Below, piece after piece: positions 15,554 to 23,271 of a stretch of DNA of 34,126 nucleotides (its first letter is position 1; each line of letters begins with the position of its first letter). The stretch is from positions 1 through 34,126 of the forward strand of contig MKUQ01000050.1 of the NCBI GenBank assembly GCA_001898645.1, read 5' to 3'. The position numbers were made by a program, and so were the translations under genes. The notes under the pieces are model-generated. The model was not told the DNA's origin. It saw only the letters and a program-made list of their open reading frames with translations, and did no database searches. This DNA is from Burkholderiales bacterium 70-64. GTDB lineage: Bacteria; Pseudomonadota; Gammaproteobacteria; Burkholderiales; Burkholderiaceae_E.

Positions 15554-16552
15554 ATGAGCCCCCACCGCTTCTGCGTGGCGCCGATGCTCGATCAGACTGA
15601 TCGGCATTGTCGCTACTTTCATCGGCAGCTGAGCCGGCATGCACGCCTGTACACCGAGATGGTGACCACCGGCGCGCTCGTGCACGGCCCGCGCGAGCGG
15701 CTGCTGGCGTTCGATGCAGCCGAGCATCCGGTGGCCCTGCAGCTCGGGGGCAGCGATCCGGCCGAGCTGGCGCGGGCGGCACGCCTGGGCGAGCAGGCCG
15801 GCTACGACGAGATCAACCTGAATTGCGGCTGCCCCAGCGAGCGCGTGCAGCGCGGCGCCTTCGGGGCCTGCCTGATGGCGGAGCCGGCGCTGGTGGCCGA
15901 CTGCGTGCGCGCGATGCGCGACGCGGTGGCGGTGCCGGTCACGGTCAAGCATCGCATCGGGCTCGACCGCGGCGAAGACTACGGCTTCGTGCGCGACTTC
16001 GTCGGGGCGCTGGCGCAGGCCGGCTGCGAGGTGTTCATCGTACATGCACGCAACGCATGGCTGCAGGGCCTGAGCCCGCGCGAGAACCGCACCGTGCCGC
16101 CACTGCGCTACGAGACGGTGGCCCGGCTCGCGCGCGATTTCCCGGCGGCGCGGTTCGTGCTCAACGGCGGCCTGCGCGATCACGCCGCGGCGCTCGCGCA
16201 GCTGTGCCATGTCGACGGCGTGATGCTCGGCCGCGCGGCCTTCGACGAACCGTGGCTGCTGGCCGAGGTCGACCCGCGCTACTTCGGGCAGCCGGCGCCG
16301 TGCGCCACGCGCGAATCGGCGGTCGCGGCCATGGGCCCCTATGTGCGGCGCGAGGTCGCCGCCGGCGCGCCGGTGCGCGTCGTGGTGCGCCCGATGACCG
16401 GGCTGTTCAACGGTCTTCCCGGCGCGCGCCACTGGCGTCGCGCGCTCGGCGATCCGGCGCTGCTGGCGCGCGCGGGCGACCGGGTGCTCGAAGCGGCGCT
16501 CGAGGCGATGCATCGCGGCGCATCCGCCGCACATACAGCAGGATGCCTGTGA
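15554..16552 (+). CDS. dusA: tRNA-dihydrouridine(20/20a) synthase DusA
   Basis: This FMN enzyme uses NADPH to reduce uridines 20/20a in the tRNA D-loop. The 332 residues carry DusA-specific sequence: VAPMLDQTDRHCRYFHR at the start, LYTEMVTTGALVHG, the catalytic cysteine in NLNCGCPSERVQ (about residues 93-104), then VKHRIGLD, HARNAWLQGLSPRENRTVPPL and GLFNGLPGARHWRR near the end. These separate DusA from DusB and DusC. Its last 146 bases overlap, on the opposite strand, the gene for a DUF2069 protein. No strong ribosome-binding site is visible. Confidence 0.95.
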   Translation: MSPHRFCVAPMLDQTDRHCRYFHRQLSRHARLYTEMVTTGALVHGPRERLLAFDAAEHPVALQLGGSDPAELARAARLGEQAGYDEINLNCGCPSERVQRGAFGACLMAEPALVADCVRAMRDAVAVPVTVKHRIGLDRGEDYGFVRDFVGALAQAGCEVFIVHARNAWLQGLSPRENRTVPPLRYETVARLARDFPAARFVLNGGLRDHAAALAQLCHVDGVMLGRAAFDEPWLLAEVDPRYFGQPAPCATRESAVAAMGPYVRREVAAGAPVRVVVRPMTGLFNGLPGARHWRRALGDPALLARAGDRVLEAALEAMHRGASAAHTAGCL

Positions 16553-16850
16553 AGGCGAGCAGCGCCAGGGCGGCTTCGAGAAGCGCCAGCAGCGCCGAGG
16601 GGCCGTGATCGGAGGCGGCCCGCACCGCACCCTCGCACAGATAGGCGAGCACTCCCATCGACCACCCCTGGAAGGCGCGCACGCGGCCGCTGCGCAGCGC
16701 GGGCAGGGCGAGGACGAGCGGCGCCACCTTCAGCGACAGCAGCCAGGCGCCCGGTCGCAGCGGCGCCAGCCACAGCTCCCAGGCGAGCCCCAGCGCGATC
16801 AGGGCGATGAACGAGCCGACCACCAGTTGGCGCAACGCGACCGTCGACAT
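16407..16850 (-). CDS. DUF2069 family small membrane protein
   Basis: This protein of 147 residues has hydrophobic segments at about 8-26, 36-52, 62-80 and 84-105. The sequence ELWLAPLRPGAWLLSLKVAPLVLALPALRSGRVRAFQGWSMGVLAYLCEGAVRA is typical of the DUF2069 family (function unknown). The last 38 or so residues are Arg/Pro/Ala-rich and lie antisense to the 3' end of dusA. The family normally ends soon after the last helix, so this tail looks like read-on after loss of an ancestral stop. The start codon is divergent from yihY. Confidence 0.82.
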   Translation of the reverse strand: MSTVALRQLVVGSFIALIALGLAWELWLAPLRPGAWLLSLKVAPLVLALPALRSGRVRAFQGWSMGVLAYLCEGAVRAASDHGPSALLALLEAALALLAFTGILLYVRRMRRDASPRAPLRAPGRPRAPAAPDRRARDASGARREDR

Positions 16851-16905
16851 GGCCGCGAATTATAGTGGCGGCTCCGTGCCGCCTCCTTCACCTCCTTCGT
16901 CCCGC

Positions 16906-18222
16906 ATGTCGCCGCCCCTTGGCCGGTCGCTCGCCCGGCTGGGAGGCGCGATGCTGCGCCAGGCCCGCCAGCTGCAATTGCCGCAGACCGCGGGCAGCCT
17001 CGCCTTCCTGTCGCTGCTGGCCATCGTGCCGATGTTCTCGATCGTGTTCGCGGTGACCACGGCCTCGCCGCTGTTCGCGCGCATGCGTGCGGCGCTGCAG
17101 GCATTCCTGGTGCACAACCTGTTCCCGCCCGCGATCAGCGACACCGTCATCGTCTATCTCAACCAGTTCGCCGCCAAGGCGAGCGAGCTGTCGCTGATCG
17201 GTACGGCGGCATTCATGCTGACCGCGTTCACCGCCCTGATGACCATCGAGCGCACCCTCAACCGCATCTGGCTCGCCGACCGGCCGCGCCCGATGGCCAG
17301 CCGCTTCACGCTGTACTGGATGCTGCTCACGCTGGGGCCGCTGCTGCTCGGGGCCTATCTCGCCGGCTACGGGATGGTGGCCAGCGCGTGGCTGCGCGGG
17401 GCCGACCTGCGCGAGCTGCGCAGCATCTGGCTGGTGGTGCTGCCGTGGATCACCGGCATCGGGCTGCTGTCGGCGATGTTCCGCCTGCTGCCGAGCGCGG
17501 CGGTGCGCTGGCGCGAGGCGTTCGCCGGGGCGCTGCTGTCGGCGCTGCTGTTCGAGCTGCTGCGCCAGCTGTTCGGGCGCTACCTGGTGCGCCTGCCCAG
17601 CTACGCCATCGTCTACGGCACGTTCGCCGCGCTGCCGCTGCTCCTGCTATGGCTGTACCTGGGCTGGCTGGCGCTGCTCGCGGGCGCCCTGCTGGCGGCC
17701 AACCTGCGCTTCTGGGGCCAGCCGGGCGAGCCGCACCGCTCGCGCACGCCCGGCGAGCGCTTCGACGACGCGTACGCGGCGCTGCTGGCGCTGCGCGACG
17801 CCCTGGGCGCCAACCGCCACGGTGCGCTGGCGGTCGCCGCGCTGGCGCAGGCGCTCGGCCACGACCGCGAGCGGGCCGCCCAGGTGGCGCTGCTGCTGGC
17901 GCGGCTGGGCTACATCACCCGCTTCATGACGGTGGGTGAGCCCGGCCAGGCCGCCGGGCCGGGGGCGGCCGCGGCGCGGGCGGCCGCGGGCGTGGCCCTG
18001 GCGCGGCGAGTGGCGCGGCACTGGTCGGTGCAGCGGGCGGATCCGGAATCGATCTGGTCGGAGCGCTGGGCCTGGGCCGATGACCCGCGCACGATGACGG
18101 CGCGCGCGCTGTTCGAGACGATCTGGCACGGCCGCGGCGAGGGCGCCGGCGCGCGCCTGGACGCTCCGGCGCTGGACGAGGCGCTAGTCAGAACGGAATC
18201 CGGCCGACCAGGATGTCCTTGA
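16906..18222 (+). CDS. YihY/virulence factor BrkB family membrane protein
   Basis: This integral membrane protein was once called ribonuclease BN, a name now regarded as wrong for the family. With the start at 16906 it has 438 residues. About six transmembrane helices lie in the first 270 residues (beginning TAGSLAFLSLLAIVPMFSIVFAV, with the typical TLNRIW and YGTFAALPLLLLWLYLGW segments). A soluble C-terminal region of about 160 residues follows. In-frame starts at 16807, 16849 and 16876 would add a Pro/Ser-rich stretch with no family likeness. TATAGT at 16861-16866 is a possible -10. The 3' end overlaps the DUF962 gene by 35 bp. The precise function is unknown. Confidence 0.88.
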   Translation: MSPPLGRSLARLGGAMLRQARQLQLPQTAGSLAFLSLLAIVPMFSIVFAVTTASPLFARMRAALQAFLVHNLFPPAISDTVIVYLNQFAAKASELSLIGTAAFMLTAFTALMTIERTLNRIWLADRPRPMASRFTLYWMLLTLGPLLLGAYLAGYGMVASAWLRGADLRELRSIWLVVLPWITGIGLLSAMFRLLPSAAVRWREAFAGALLSALLFELLRQLFGRYLVRLPSYAIVYGTFAALPLLLLWLYLGWLALLAGALLAANLRFWGQPGEPHRSRTPGERFDDAYAALLALRDALGANRHGALAVAALAQALGHDRERAAQVALLLARLGYITRFMTVGEPGQAAGPGAAAARAAAGVALARRVARHWSVQRADPESIWSERWAWADDPRTMTARALFETIWHGRGEGAGARLDAPALDEALVRTESGRPGCP

Positions 18223-18505
18223 ACATCACCCACTCGCCGGCCAGGGCGTACAGGGGCCGGCGGAACGACGCCGGGCGGTTCTTCTCGAAGGCGAAGTGGC
18301 CGATCCAGGACAGGCCGTAGCCCCACAGCAGGGCGGCCGGCAGCCAGAGCGGATTCAGCGTGGCGATCAGCTTGGCGAGGCAGAACAGGGCGCCCAGGCA
18401 GCCGAAGAAGTGCAGCCTGCGGCAGTTGGGATTGCGATGCTCGCCGAGGTAGTAGGCGTAGAACTCTGCGAACGACCGGGCCGGCGCTCGCTGCGTCGTC
18501 TGCAT
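18188..18505 (-). CDS. DUF962/Mpo1-like membrane protein
   Basis: This small protein of 105 residues has two or three hydrophobic segments. It carries the pattern FYAYYLGEHRNPNCRRLHFFG with H23 and H32, and a later GHFAFEKNRPASFRRP stretch. These are the conserved positions of DUF962, related to yeast Mpo1, an iron-dependent dioxygenase of 2-hydroxy fatty acids. That activity is not shown for the short bacterial forms. The frame is open upstream, but the ATG at 18503-18505 has AGGAGG 7 bp before it. It lies 65 bp after the hydrolase gene on the same strand and overlaps yihY at its 3' end. Confidence 0.85.
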   Translation of the reverse strand: MQTTQRAPARSFAEFYAYYLGEHRNPNCRRLHFFGCLGALFCLAKLIATLNPLWLPAALLWGYGLSWIGHFAFEKNRPASFRRPLYALAGEWVMFKDILVGRIPF

Positions 18506-18570
18506 CGGGTTCCTCCTGTGAGGGTCCGGAGCGCGTCCGGCCCTGCGTCTCGGGCGCTGTCGGCGCGCCT

Positions 18571-19416
18571 CTATGCCCGCAGTGTAGCCCCGGCCGGCGG
18601 AACGAGGAAACCTCGCAGCGCGGCGAGGACCGCATCGGGCCGCTGCGCCATCAGCGCATGGCCCGCGGCGGGGATCTCGACCACCTGCGGCGCCGGCAGG
18701 CCGTTGCGCGCCAGGGCGGCCGCCGCGCGCGCGATCAGCTCGCGCGCCTGCCGCGGCGGCGTCATGGCATCGAGCGCGCCCAGCACGAACAGCACCGGGC
18801 AGGCGAGGGCGTCGGCGCGTTCGAGGCCGCCGCCGTAGGCGTTGCAGGCGGCGAAGTCGGCCAGCAGCACGCCCGGGCGCTGGCGCTCCATCAGGCGGCG
18901 GTTCTGCACGAAGATCGAGAAGCCCGGCGCCGGGCAGCCGGGGTGCGCTTCGATGCCCGCGTGCGACCAGTAGTTGATCATGTCGAGGGCGCGCGGCTCG
19001 TCGTCGCGCGCGGCCGTGAGCAGCGCCTCGGAGACCTTCATCGGGAACGCGGTGCCGATCATGGCCACGCGCGCCACGCGCTGCGGCGCGCGCCCCGCGG
19101 CCTCGAGCGCGATCAGCGAGCCCATGCTGTGGCCCGCCAGCGCGGCGCGATCGACTCCCGCCGCATCGAGCGCCGCCAGCAGCCAGGCCGCCATCGCCTC
19201 GACCGAGGCGAGCGGCATGCCGGCGCTGCGTCCGTGGCCGGGCAGGTCGAAGGCCAGCACCGACCAGCCGTGGTGGGCGAGGTAGCGCGACTGCAGGATC
19301 CACACGCTGTGGTCGTGCTGCGCGCCGTGCACGAACACCGCCACCGGCTGTCGTGGGTCGAAAGCGCACCCGCCGGTGTAGGCATAGGCCGGCACTCCGT
19401 CGACTTCGATGCGCAT
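18571..19416 (-). CDS. Alpha/beta-fold hydrolase
   Basis: This serine hydrolase has 281 residues. It shows the oxyanion-loop sequence VFVHGAQHDHSVW, the nucleophile elbow GHSMGS (S near residue 101), an acid candidate in LGALDAMTP and the catalytic histidine in PAAGHALMAQRPD. It is probably cytoplasmic, since no signal peptide is seen. The frame continues into metY, but the ATG at 19414-19416 gives a normal N-terminus (MRIEVDGVPAYAYTGG). It lies 26 bp after metY and so probably shares its transcript. The substrate is unknown. Confidence 0.88.
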   Translation of the reverse strand: MRIEVDGVPAYAYTGGCAFDPRQPVAVFVHGAQHDHSVWILQSRYLAHHGWSVLAFDLPGHGRSAGMPLASVEAMAAWLLAALDAAGVDRAALAGHSMGSLIALEAAGRAPQRVARVAMIGTAFPMKVSEALLTAARDDEPRALDMINYWSHAGIEAHPGCPAPGFSIFVQNRRLMERQRPGVLLADFAACNAYGGGLERADALACPVLFVLGALDAMTPPRQARELIARAAAALARNGLPAPQVVEIPAAGHALMAQRPDAVLAALRGFLVPPAGATLRA

Positions 19417-19442
19417 GGCCTGCGTTCGCTCCCGTGTGCGTG

Positions 19443-20747
19443 TCAGCCCCTGGGCGTCCGGGCCACCGCCTTGAACGCCGCCTCGAGGTCGGCGATCAGG
19501 TCGTCCGGGTCTTCCAGGCCCACCGACAGGCGCAGCGTGCCCTCGCCGATGCCCGCGGCGAGCAGCGCCTGTGCGTCCATGCGGAAATGCGTGGTGCTGG
19601 CCGGATGGATGACCAGCGAGCGCACGTCGCCGACGTTGGCGAGGTGCGAGAACAGCCTCAGGGATTCGACGAACCGGCGCCCGGCGGCCCGGTCGCCCTT
19701 GATCTCGAAGGTGAACACCGCGCCGCAGCCGCGCGGCATCAGGCGCGCGGCGAGGGCATGGTCGGGGTGCCCGGGCAGCCCCGGGTAGCGTACGCGCTCG
19801 ACCATGGGGTGGCCGGCCAGGAACTGCGCGATGCGGGAGGCGTTCGCGACGTGGCGTGCCATGCGCAGGGGCAGCGTCTCGATGCCCTGCAGGATCTGGA
19901 ATGCGGCGAGCGGGCTCATGCAGGCGCCGAAGTCGCGCAGCCCCTCGCGTCGGGCGCGCAGCAGGAAGGGCGCCACGGTGGACTCCTCGCTGAACACCAT
20001 GCCGTGGAAGCCCTCGTAGGGCTCGGTGAGCTCGGGGAAGCGCCCGGAGGCGTCCCAGTCGAAGCGCCCGATGTCGACCAGCAGCCCGCCGATCACGGTG
20101 CCGTGCCCGCACAGGAACTTGGTGGCGGAGTGATAGACGAGATCGGCGCCGAGCTCGCCCGGGCGCATCAGCCACGGCGTGGTGAAGGTGGCATCGACCA
20201 CCAGCGGCACCCGGTGCGCGTGGGCGATCCCGGCCACCGTGGGGATATCCAGCACGTCGAGCCCCGGGTTGCCGAGCGTCTCGCCGAAGAGCAGGCGCGT
20301 TTCGGGCCGCAGCGCGGCGCGCCAGGCATCGGGGTCGCGCGGATCGACGAACGTGGTGGCGATGCCGAAGCGGGGCAGGGTGAACTGGAGCAGGTTGTGC
20401 GAGCCGCCGTAGAGCGCGCGCGAGGCGACGATGTGGCCGCCGGCGCCCGTCAGGGTGGCGATGGCCAGGTGCAGCGCGGCCTGCCCGCTGGCGGTGGCGA
20501 TCGCGCCGACGCCGGCTTCGAGGGCCGCGATGCGCTCCTCCAGGACCGCAACCGTGGGGTTGCTCAGCCGCGAGTAGACGTGCCCCGACTGCTCCATGTC
20601 GAACAGCGCGGCGGCGTGGTCGGCATCGCGGAAGACGAAGGAGCTCGAGAGGTAGATCGGGGTGGCGCGTGCGCCGGTCTCCGGGTCGGGCGCCGCGCCC
20701 GCATGGACCGACAGCGTGTCGAAGCCGTAGTAGTCGCGCTGGCTCAT
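19443..20747 (-). CDS. metY: O-acetylhomoserine/O-succinylhomoserine sulfhydrylase (MetY-type, PLP)
   Basis: This PLP enzyme replaces the acyl group of activated homoserine by sulfide to make homocysteine. The 434 residues open with GFDTLSVHAGAAPDPETGARATPIYLSSSFVF. They include YSRLSNPT, the PLP lysine K210 in YHSATKFLCGHGTVIGG, and the C-terminal NVGDVRSLVIHPASTTH. The long insertions (about residues 225-260) favour MetY over the shorter MetZ or MetB types, but acyl-donor preference cannot be read by eye. GGAGGG precedes the ATG. It is divergent from the Pil-Chp operon across 190 bp. Confidence 0.9.
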   Translation of the reverse strand: MSQRDYYGFDTLSVHAGAAPDPETGARATPIYLSSSFVFRDADHAAALFDMEQSGHVYSRLSNPTVAVLEERIAALEAGVGAIATASGQAALHLAIATLTGAGGHIVASRALYGGSHNLLQFTLPRFGIATTFVDPRDPDAWRAALRPETRLLFGETLGNPGLDVLDIPTVAGIAHAHRVPLVVDATFTTPWLMRPGELGADLVYHSATKFLCGHGTVIGGLLVDIGRFDWDASGRFPELTEPYEGFHGMVFSEESTVAPFLLRARREGLRDFGACMSPLAAFQILQGIETLPLRMARHVANASRIAQFLAGHPMVERVRYPGLPGHPDHALAARLMPRGCGAVFTFEIKGDRAAGRRFVESLRLFSHLANVGDVRSLVIHPASTTHFRMDAQALLAAGIGEGTLRLSVGLEDPDDLIADLEAAFKAVARTPRG

Positions 20748-20872
20748 GGAGGCGCCCTCCCGAGGCGGGATCGCAGGGATGCTAGCACGCTGCCGGCGGC
20801 CGATCGGCGCCGGCCGGCCGTCGGTCCGCCCGTCCGCCCGTGGCCGCGGCGTGACAGCACGGCGGGGGCGGC

Positions 20873-20901
20873 TTGGGTTCCGGCGCGCTTGCGGCGACAA
20901 T
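20873..20901 (+). promoter_or_regulatory. Candidate promoter of the Pil-Chp operon
   Basis: TTGGGT (20873-20878), a 17-bp spacer and GACAAT (20896-20901) lie 36 bp upstream of the first chemosensory gene. The match is moderate, three and four of six. Nothing better was seen in the 190-bp divergent gap to metY, which otherwise holds only GC-rich sequence. Confidence 0.35.
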
Positions 20902-20937
20902 GCGGGATCAACGACGGAACCCGCCGACGCAAAGCCC

Positions 20938-22332
20938 ATGGAAAGCCGCCCGGTCTATCGCGTCGCCGCCGCCGGACTCGATCCGCGCGACGTGCGCCTG
21001 ATCGAAATCGTCTTCAAGCACAGCCAGTACAACCGCTACGAGTTCGTGATCGAGCCGCGGCTGGTGCCCGAGCGGGTCGACATCCTGGTGGCCAATCCGG
21101 CCGAGCAGGAGGGCCTGCGCGCGCTGGCGCGGCTGCGCACCCTCGGGCGCAAGGTGGCGGTGGTGTCGGCCCTGCCGCACGGCATGGCGAGCATCACCCG
21201 GCACGCGATCTCGATCGATCGCCTCACGCTGCAGCTGCTGCCGATCCTGAACCGCGTCGTGGAGCTGGAGCTGGCGGCACCCGACACCCGTCCGGGGGCA
21301 GCCGCGCAGGCTTCGGCCGCTGGACCGGCACCGGCATCGACCTCCGGCGTTGCGCCGGGCTCGGCATCCGCACCCGCCTCGTCGTCACCCGCGCCGGCGC
21401 CCGCCTCGACGCCGCTCGACGCGGCGGCGTCGCGGGAGCAGGGGGCGCCGGGCGAGACCGGCGCTCCGGCCGCGGAGGCCGGCCCGCCTTCGAACCCGCT
21501 CAACCTCGAGCTGCCCACGCGCGACTTCCTGCGCGAGGCGGCGCGCAAGTCGCGCGAGGGCGACCGGGCGCGCGAGGCGGCCCATCGTTTCGCGATGCCG
21601 CCCGCAGAACCCGCGAGACGCCCCGCCGCGGCCGCACCGGCCTACGACCTCATCGTTCCGCCGCTGCCGGCGCGGCCCGAGCGGCATGCCGGGAGCGGCC
21701 CCGGCGTGCCGGGGCCGTCGCAGTCCGCCGCCCCCGGGCCGGCCGCTGCGCCGCCCGCCCGGCCTGCTCCGGCTGCGCCACCGTCGAACCTGGTCGAGTT
21801 CCCGCGCAGCCCGGAGGCGCCGGTGCAGCGGGTGCGCGTGCTGGTGGTCGACGACAGCCCGACGGTGCGCCAGCAGCTGTCGCTGGCGTTCGCGCGCATG
21901 GGGGTGCTGTGCGACGCGGTCGCCAGCGCGGCCGAGGCGCTGCGGCGGCTCGCGCAATGCCATTACGACCTCACCCTGGTCGACGTGGTGATGCCCGACA
22001 TGGACGGCTACAAGCTCACCCGGCAGATCCGGCGCCGGCACCGCGGCACCCCGGTGATCATCCTGACCAGCCGCTCCTCGCCGTTCGACCTGGCGCGCGG
22101 CGCGCTGGCTGGCTGCGACACCTACCTGGTCAAGCCGGTGCCGCTGAAGCGGCTCGAGGCAGCGGTGGCCAAGCTGCTGCGCCGGGTGCTCGCCATCGAC
22201 GACCTGAGCGGCCTGATCCGGCTCAGCGGCGAGGCGCCGCCGCGCCGCGCCGCGCCGTCCGCACGCCCGGCGCCGCCGCAGGCGCCCGACGGCGATCCGC
22301 GCTCGCAGCCGCCGCGGTCGGCGGGGGGTTGA
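20938..22332 (+). CDS. PilG-like response regulator with extra N-terminal domain
   Basis: The 464-residue protein has three parts. Residues 1-115 are a compact alpha/beta-looking domain (VYRVAAAGLDPRDVRLIEIVFKHS, then RTLGRKVAVVSALPHGMASITRHAISIDRLTLQLLPILNRVVELEL) that I do not recognise. Residues 116-298 are an Ala/Pro/Ser-rich linker. Residues 299-425 are a receiver with D305/D306, phospho-acceptor D349 (LVDVVMPDMDGYKLTRQIRRR) and K399. A Pro/Arg-rich tail follows. The receiver resembles PilG, the pilus-extension output regulator of Pil-Chp systems, but typical PilG is a single receiver of about 135 residues. First gene of the operon. The ATG at 20938 lacks a clear ribosome-binding site. 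Confidence 0.8.
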   Translation: MESRPVYRVAAAGLDPRDVRLIEIVFKHSQYNRYEFVIEPRLVPERVDILVANPAEQEGLRALARLRTLGRKVAVVSALPHGMASITRHAISIDRLTLQLLPILNRVVELELAAPDTRPGAAAQASAAGPAPASTSGVAPGSASAPASSSPAPAPASTPLDAAASREQGAPGETGAPAAEAGPPSNPLNLELPTRDFLREAARKSREGDRAREAAHRFAMPPAEPARRPAAAAPAYDLIVPPLPARPERHAGSGPGVPGPSQSAAPGPAAAPPARPAPAAPPSNLVEFPRSPEAPVQRVRVLVVDDSPTVRQQLSLAFARMGVLCDAVASAAEALRRLAQCHYDLTLVDVVMPDMDGYKLTRQIRRRHRGTPVIILTSRSSPFDLARGALAGCDTYLVKPVPLKRLEAAVAKLLRRVLAIDDLSGLIRLSGEAPPRRAAPSARPAPPQAPDGDPRSQPPRSAGG

Positions 22333-22347
22333 CGTGGAGCGGCCGGC

Positions 22348-22737
22348 ATGAGGGACGCGGAGGCGCGGGAAAGCGTGGCGACGGCGCTGGTGGTGGACGA
22401 CCTGGGCACCGAGCGCGAGCGCATGGCGGCGATCCTGCTCGATGCCGGCTGGCAGGTGAGCACGGCCGGCAGCGGCGCCGAGGCGCTCGAGAAGGCGCGT
22501 GCGGAGCGTCCGGCGATCATCTTCATGGACATCGTGATGCCCGGCATGGACGGCTACCAGGCCTGCCGCCGGCTGGCCGGCGATCCGCTGACGCGCACGA
22601 TCCCGGTGGTGTTCGTGTCCACCAAGTGCCAGCGCGCCGACCAGGTCTGGGCGCGCATGCAGGGCGGCAAGGCGCTGATCGGCAAGCCGTACAGCGAGGC
22701 CCAGGTGCTCGATGCGCTGAGGTTCGCGGCCCGATGA
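22348..22737 (+). CDS. pilH: PilH-like response regulator
   Basis: This single receiver domain of 129 residues has the acidic pair D17/D18, phospho-acceptor D61 in MDIVMPGMDGYQACR and K113 in IGKPY. The sequences FVSTKCQRADQVWARMQGGKALIGKPY and PGMDGYQACRRL are very close to PilH, the regulator linked to pilus retraction or acting as a phosphate sink. It starts 15 bp after the PilG-like gene and ends in an ATGA overlap with the CheW-like gene. Confidence 0.88.
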   Translation: MRDAEARESVATALVVDDLGTERERMAAILLDAGWQVSTAGSGAEALEKARAERPAIIFMDIVMPGMDGYQACRRLAGDPLTRTIPVVFVSTKCQRADQVWARMQGGKALIGKPYSEAQVLDALRFAAR

Positions 22738-23267
22738 CCACGGCCTGCGCGGACGGAACGCGAAGCCCGGATGCGCCGGCATCCGCGGCGTGGCTCGAGG
22801 CGGACGTGCCGGCCGCGGCGGGGCCCGAGGCGGCCCCGGCGGCGCGCTTCGGCGTCCGCCTGGGCGCGGTCCCGGTGCTCATGCCGCCGGGCACGCCGCT
22901 CGAGTTCGTCGCCGACACGGCGATCCACCCTCTGCCGCTGGCGCCGGCACGCGTGGCCGGCCTGATGCAGTTGCGCGGACAGCCCATGGTCGTTCTCGAT
23001 GCGGCGACGCCCCCGGCGCAGCGCGATGCCGCGCGCCGCCACGCCGTGCTGGTGGTCGGGCAGCCGCCCGAGGCAGCCGCCCTGCTGGTGGACGCGCCGC
23101 CGGTGGCGGTGGACGTGGCCGGCGCCGGCGACAGCCCCGCGCCCTCGGCCGATGCATGCGCATACGCCGATGCCCTGGGTGCCTGCGTGTCCGCTCGCGG
23201 CGAGCATGCCGGCTGCTGGTACGAAGTCGAGCCGGCGCGGCTCTTCGATGCCCTGGCGCACAGCTGA
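22734..23267 (+). CDS. pilI: CheW-like adaptor (PilI type)
   Basis: This protein of 177 residues has a divergent CheW domain from about residue 40 (FGVRLGAVPVLMPPGTPLEFVADTAIHPLPLAPARVAGLMQLRGQPMVVLDAATPP). It should bridge the chemoreceptor and the ChpA-type kinase. Identity rests on the CheW-like GLMQLRGQPMVVLD strand-turn-strand and on its position between pilH and the receptor gene. The start overlaps the pilH stop as ATGA. The first 38 residues are Ala/Pro-rich. A very long open frame in this phase begins thousands of bases upstream, but only this part is coding. Confidence 0.85.
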   Translation: MTTACADGTRSPDAPASAAWLEADVPAAAGPEAAPAARFGVRLGAVPVLMPPGTPLEFVADTAIHPLPLAPARVAGLMQLRGQPMVVLDAATPPAQRDAARRHAVLVVGQPPEAAALLVDAPPVAVDVAGAGDSPAPSADACAYADALGACVSARGEHAGCWYEVEPARLFDALAHS

Positions 23268-23271
23268 CGCA

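Noticed and set aside
19353-22733. Very long plus-strand open frame running into the CheW-like gene
   Set aside because: It runs antisense to metY and out of frame with the PilG-like gene. Its translation is Arg/Gly/Ala-rich without motifs, typical of high-GC shadows.
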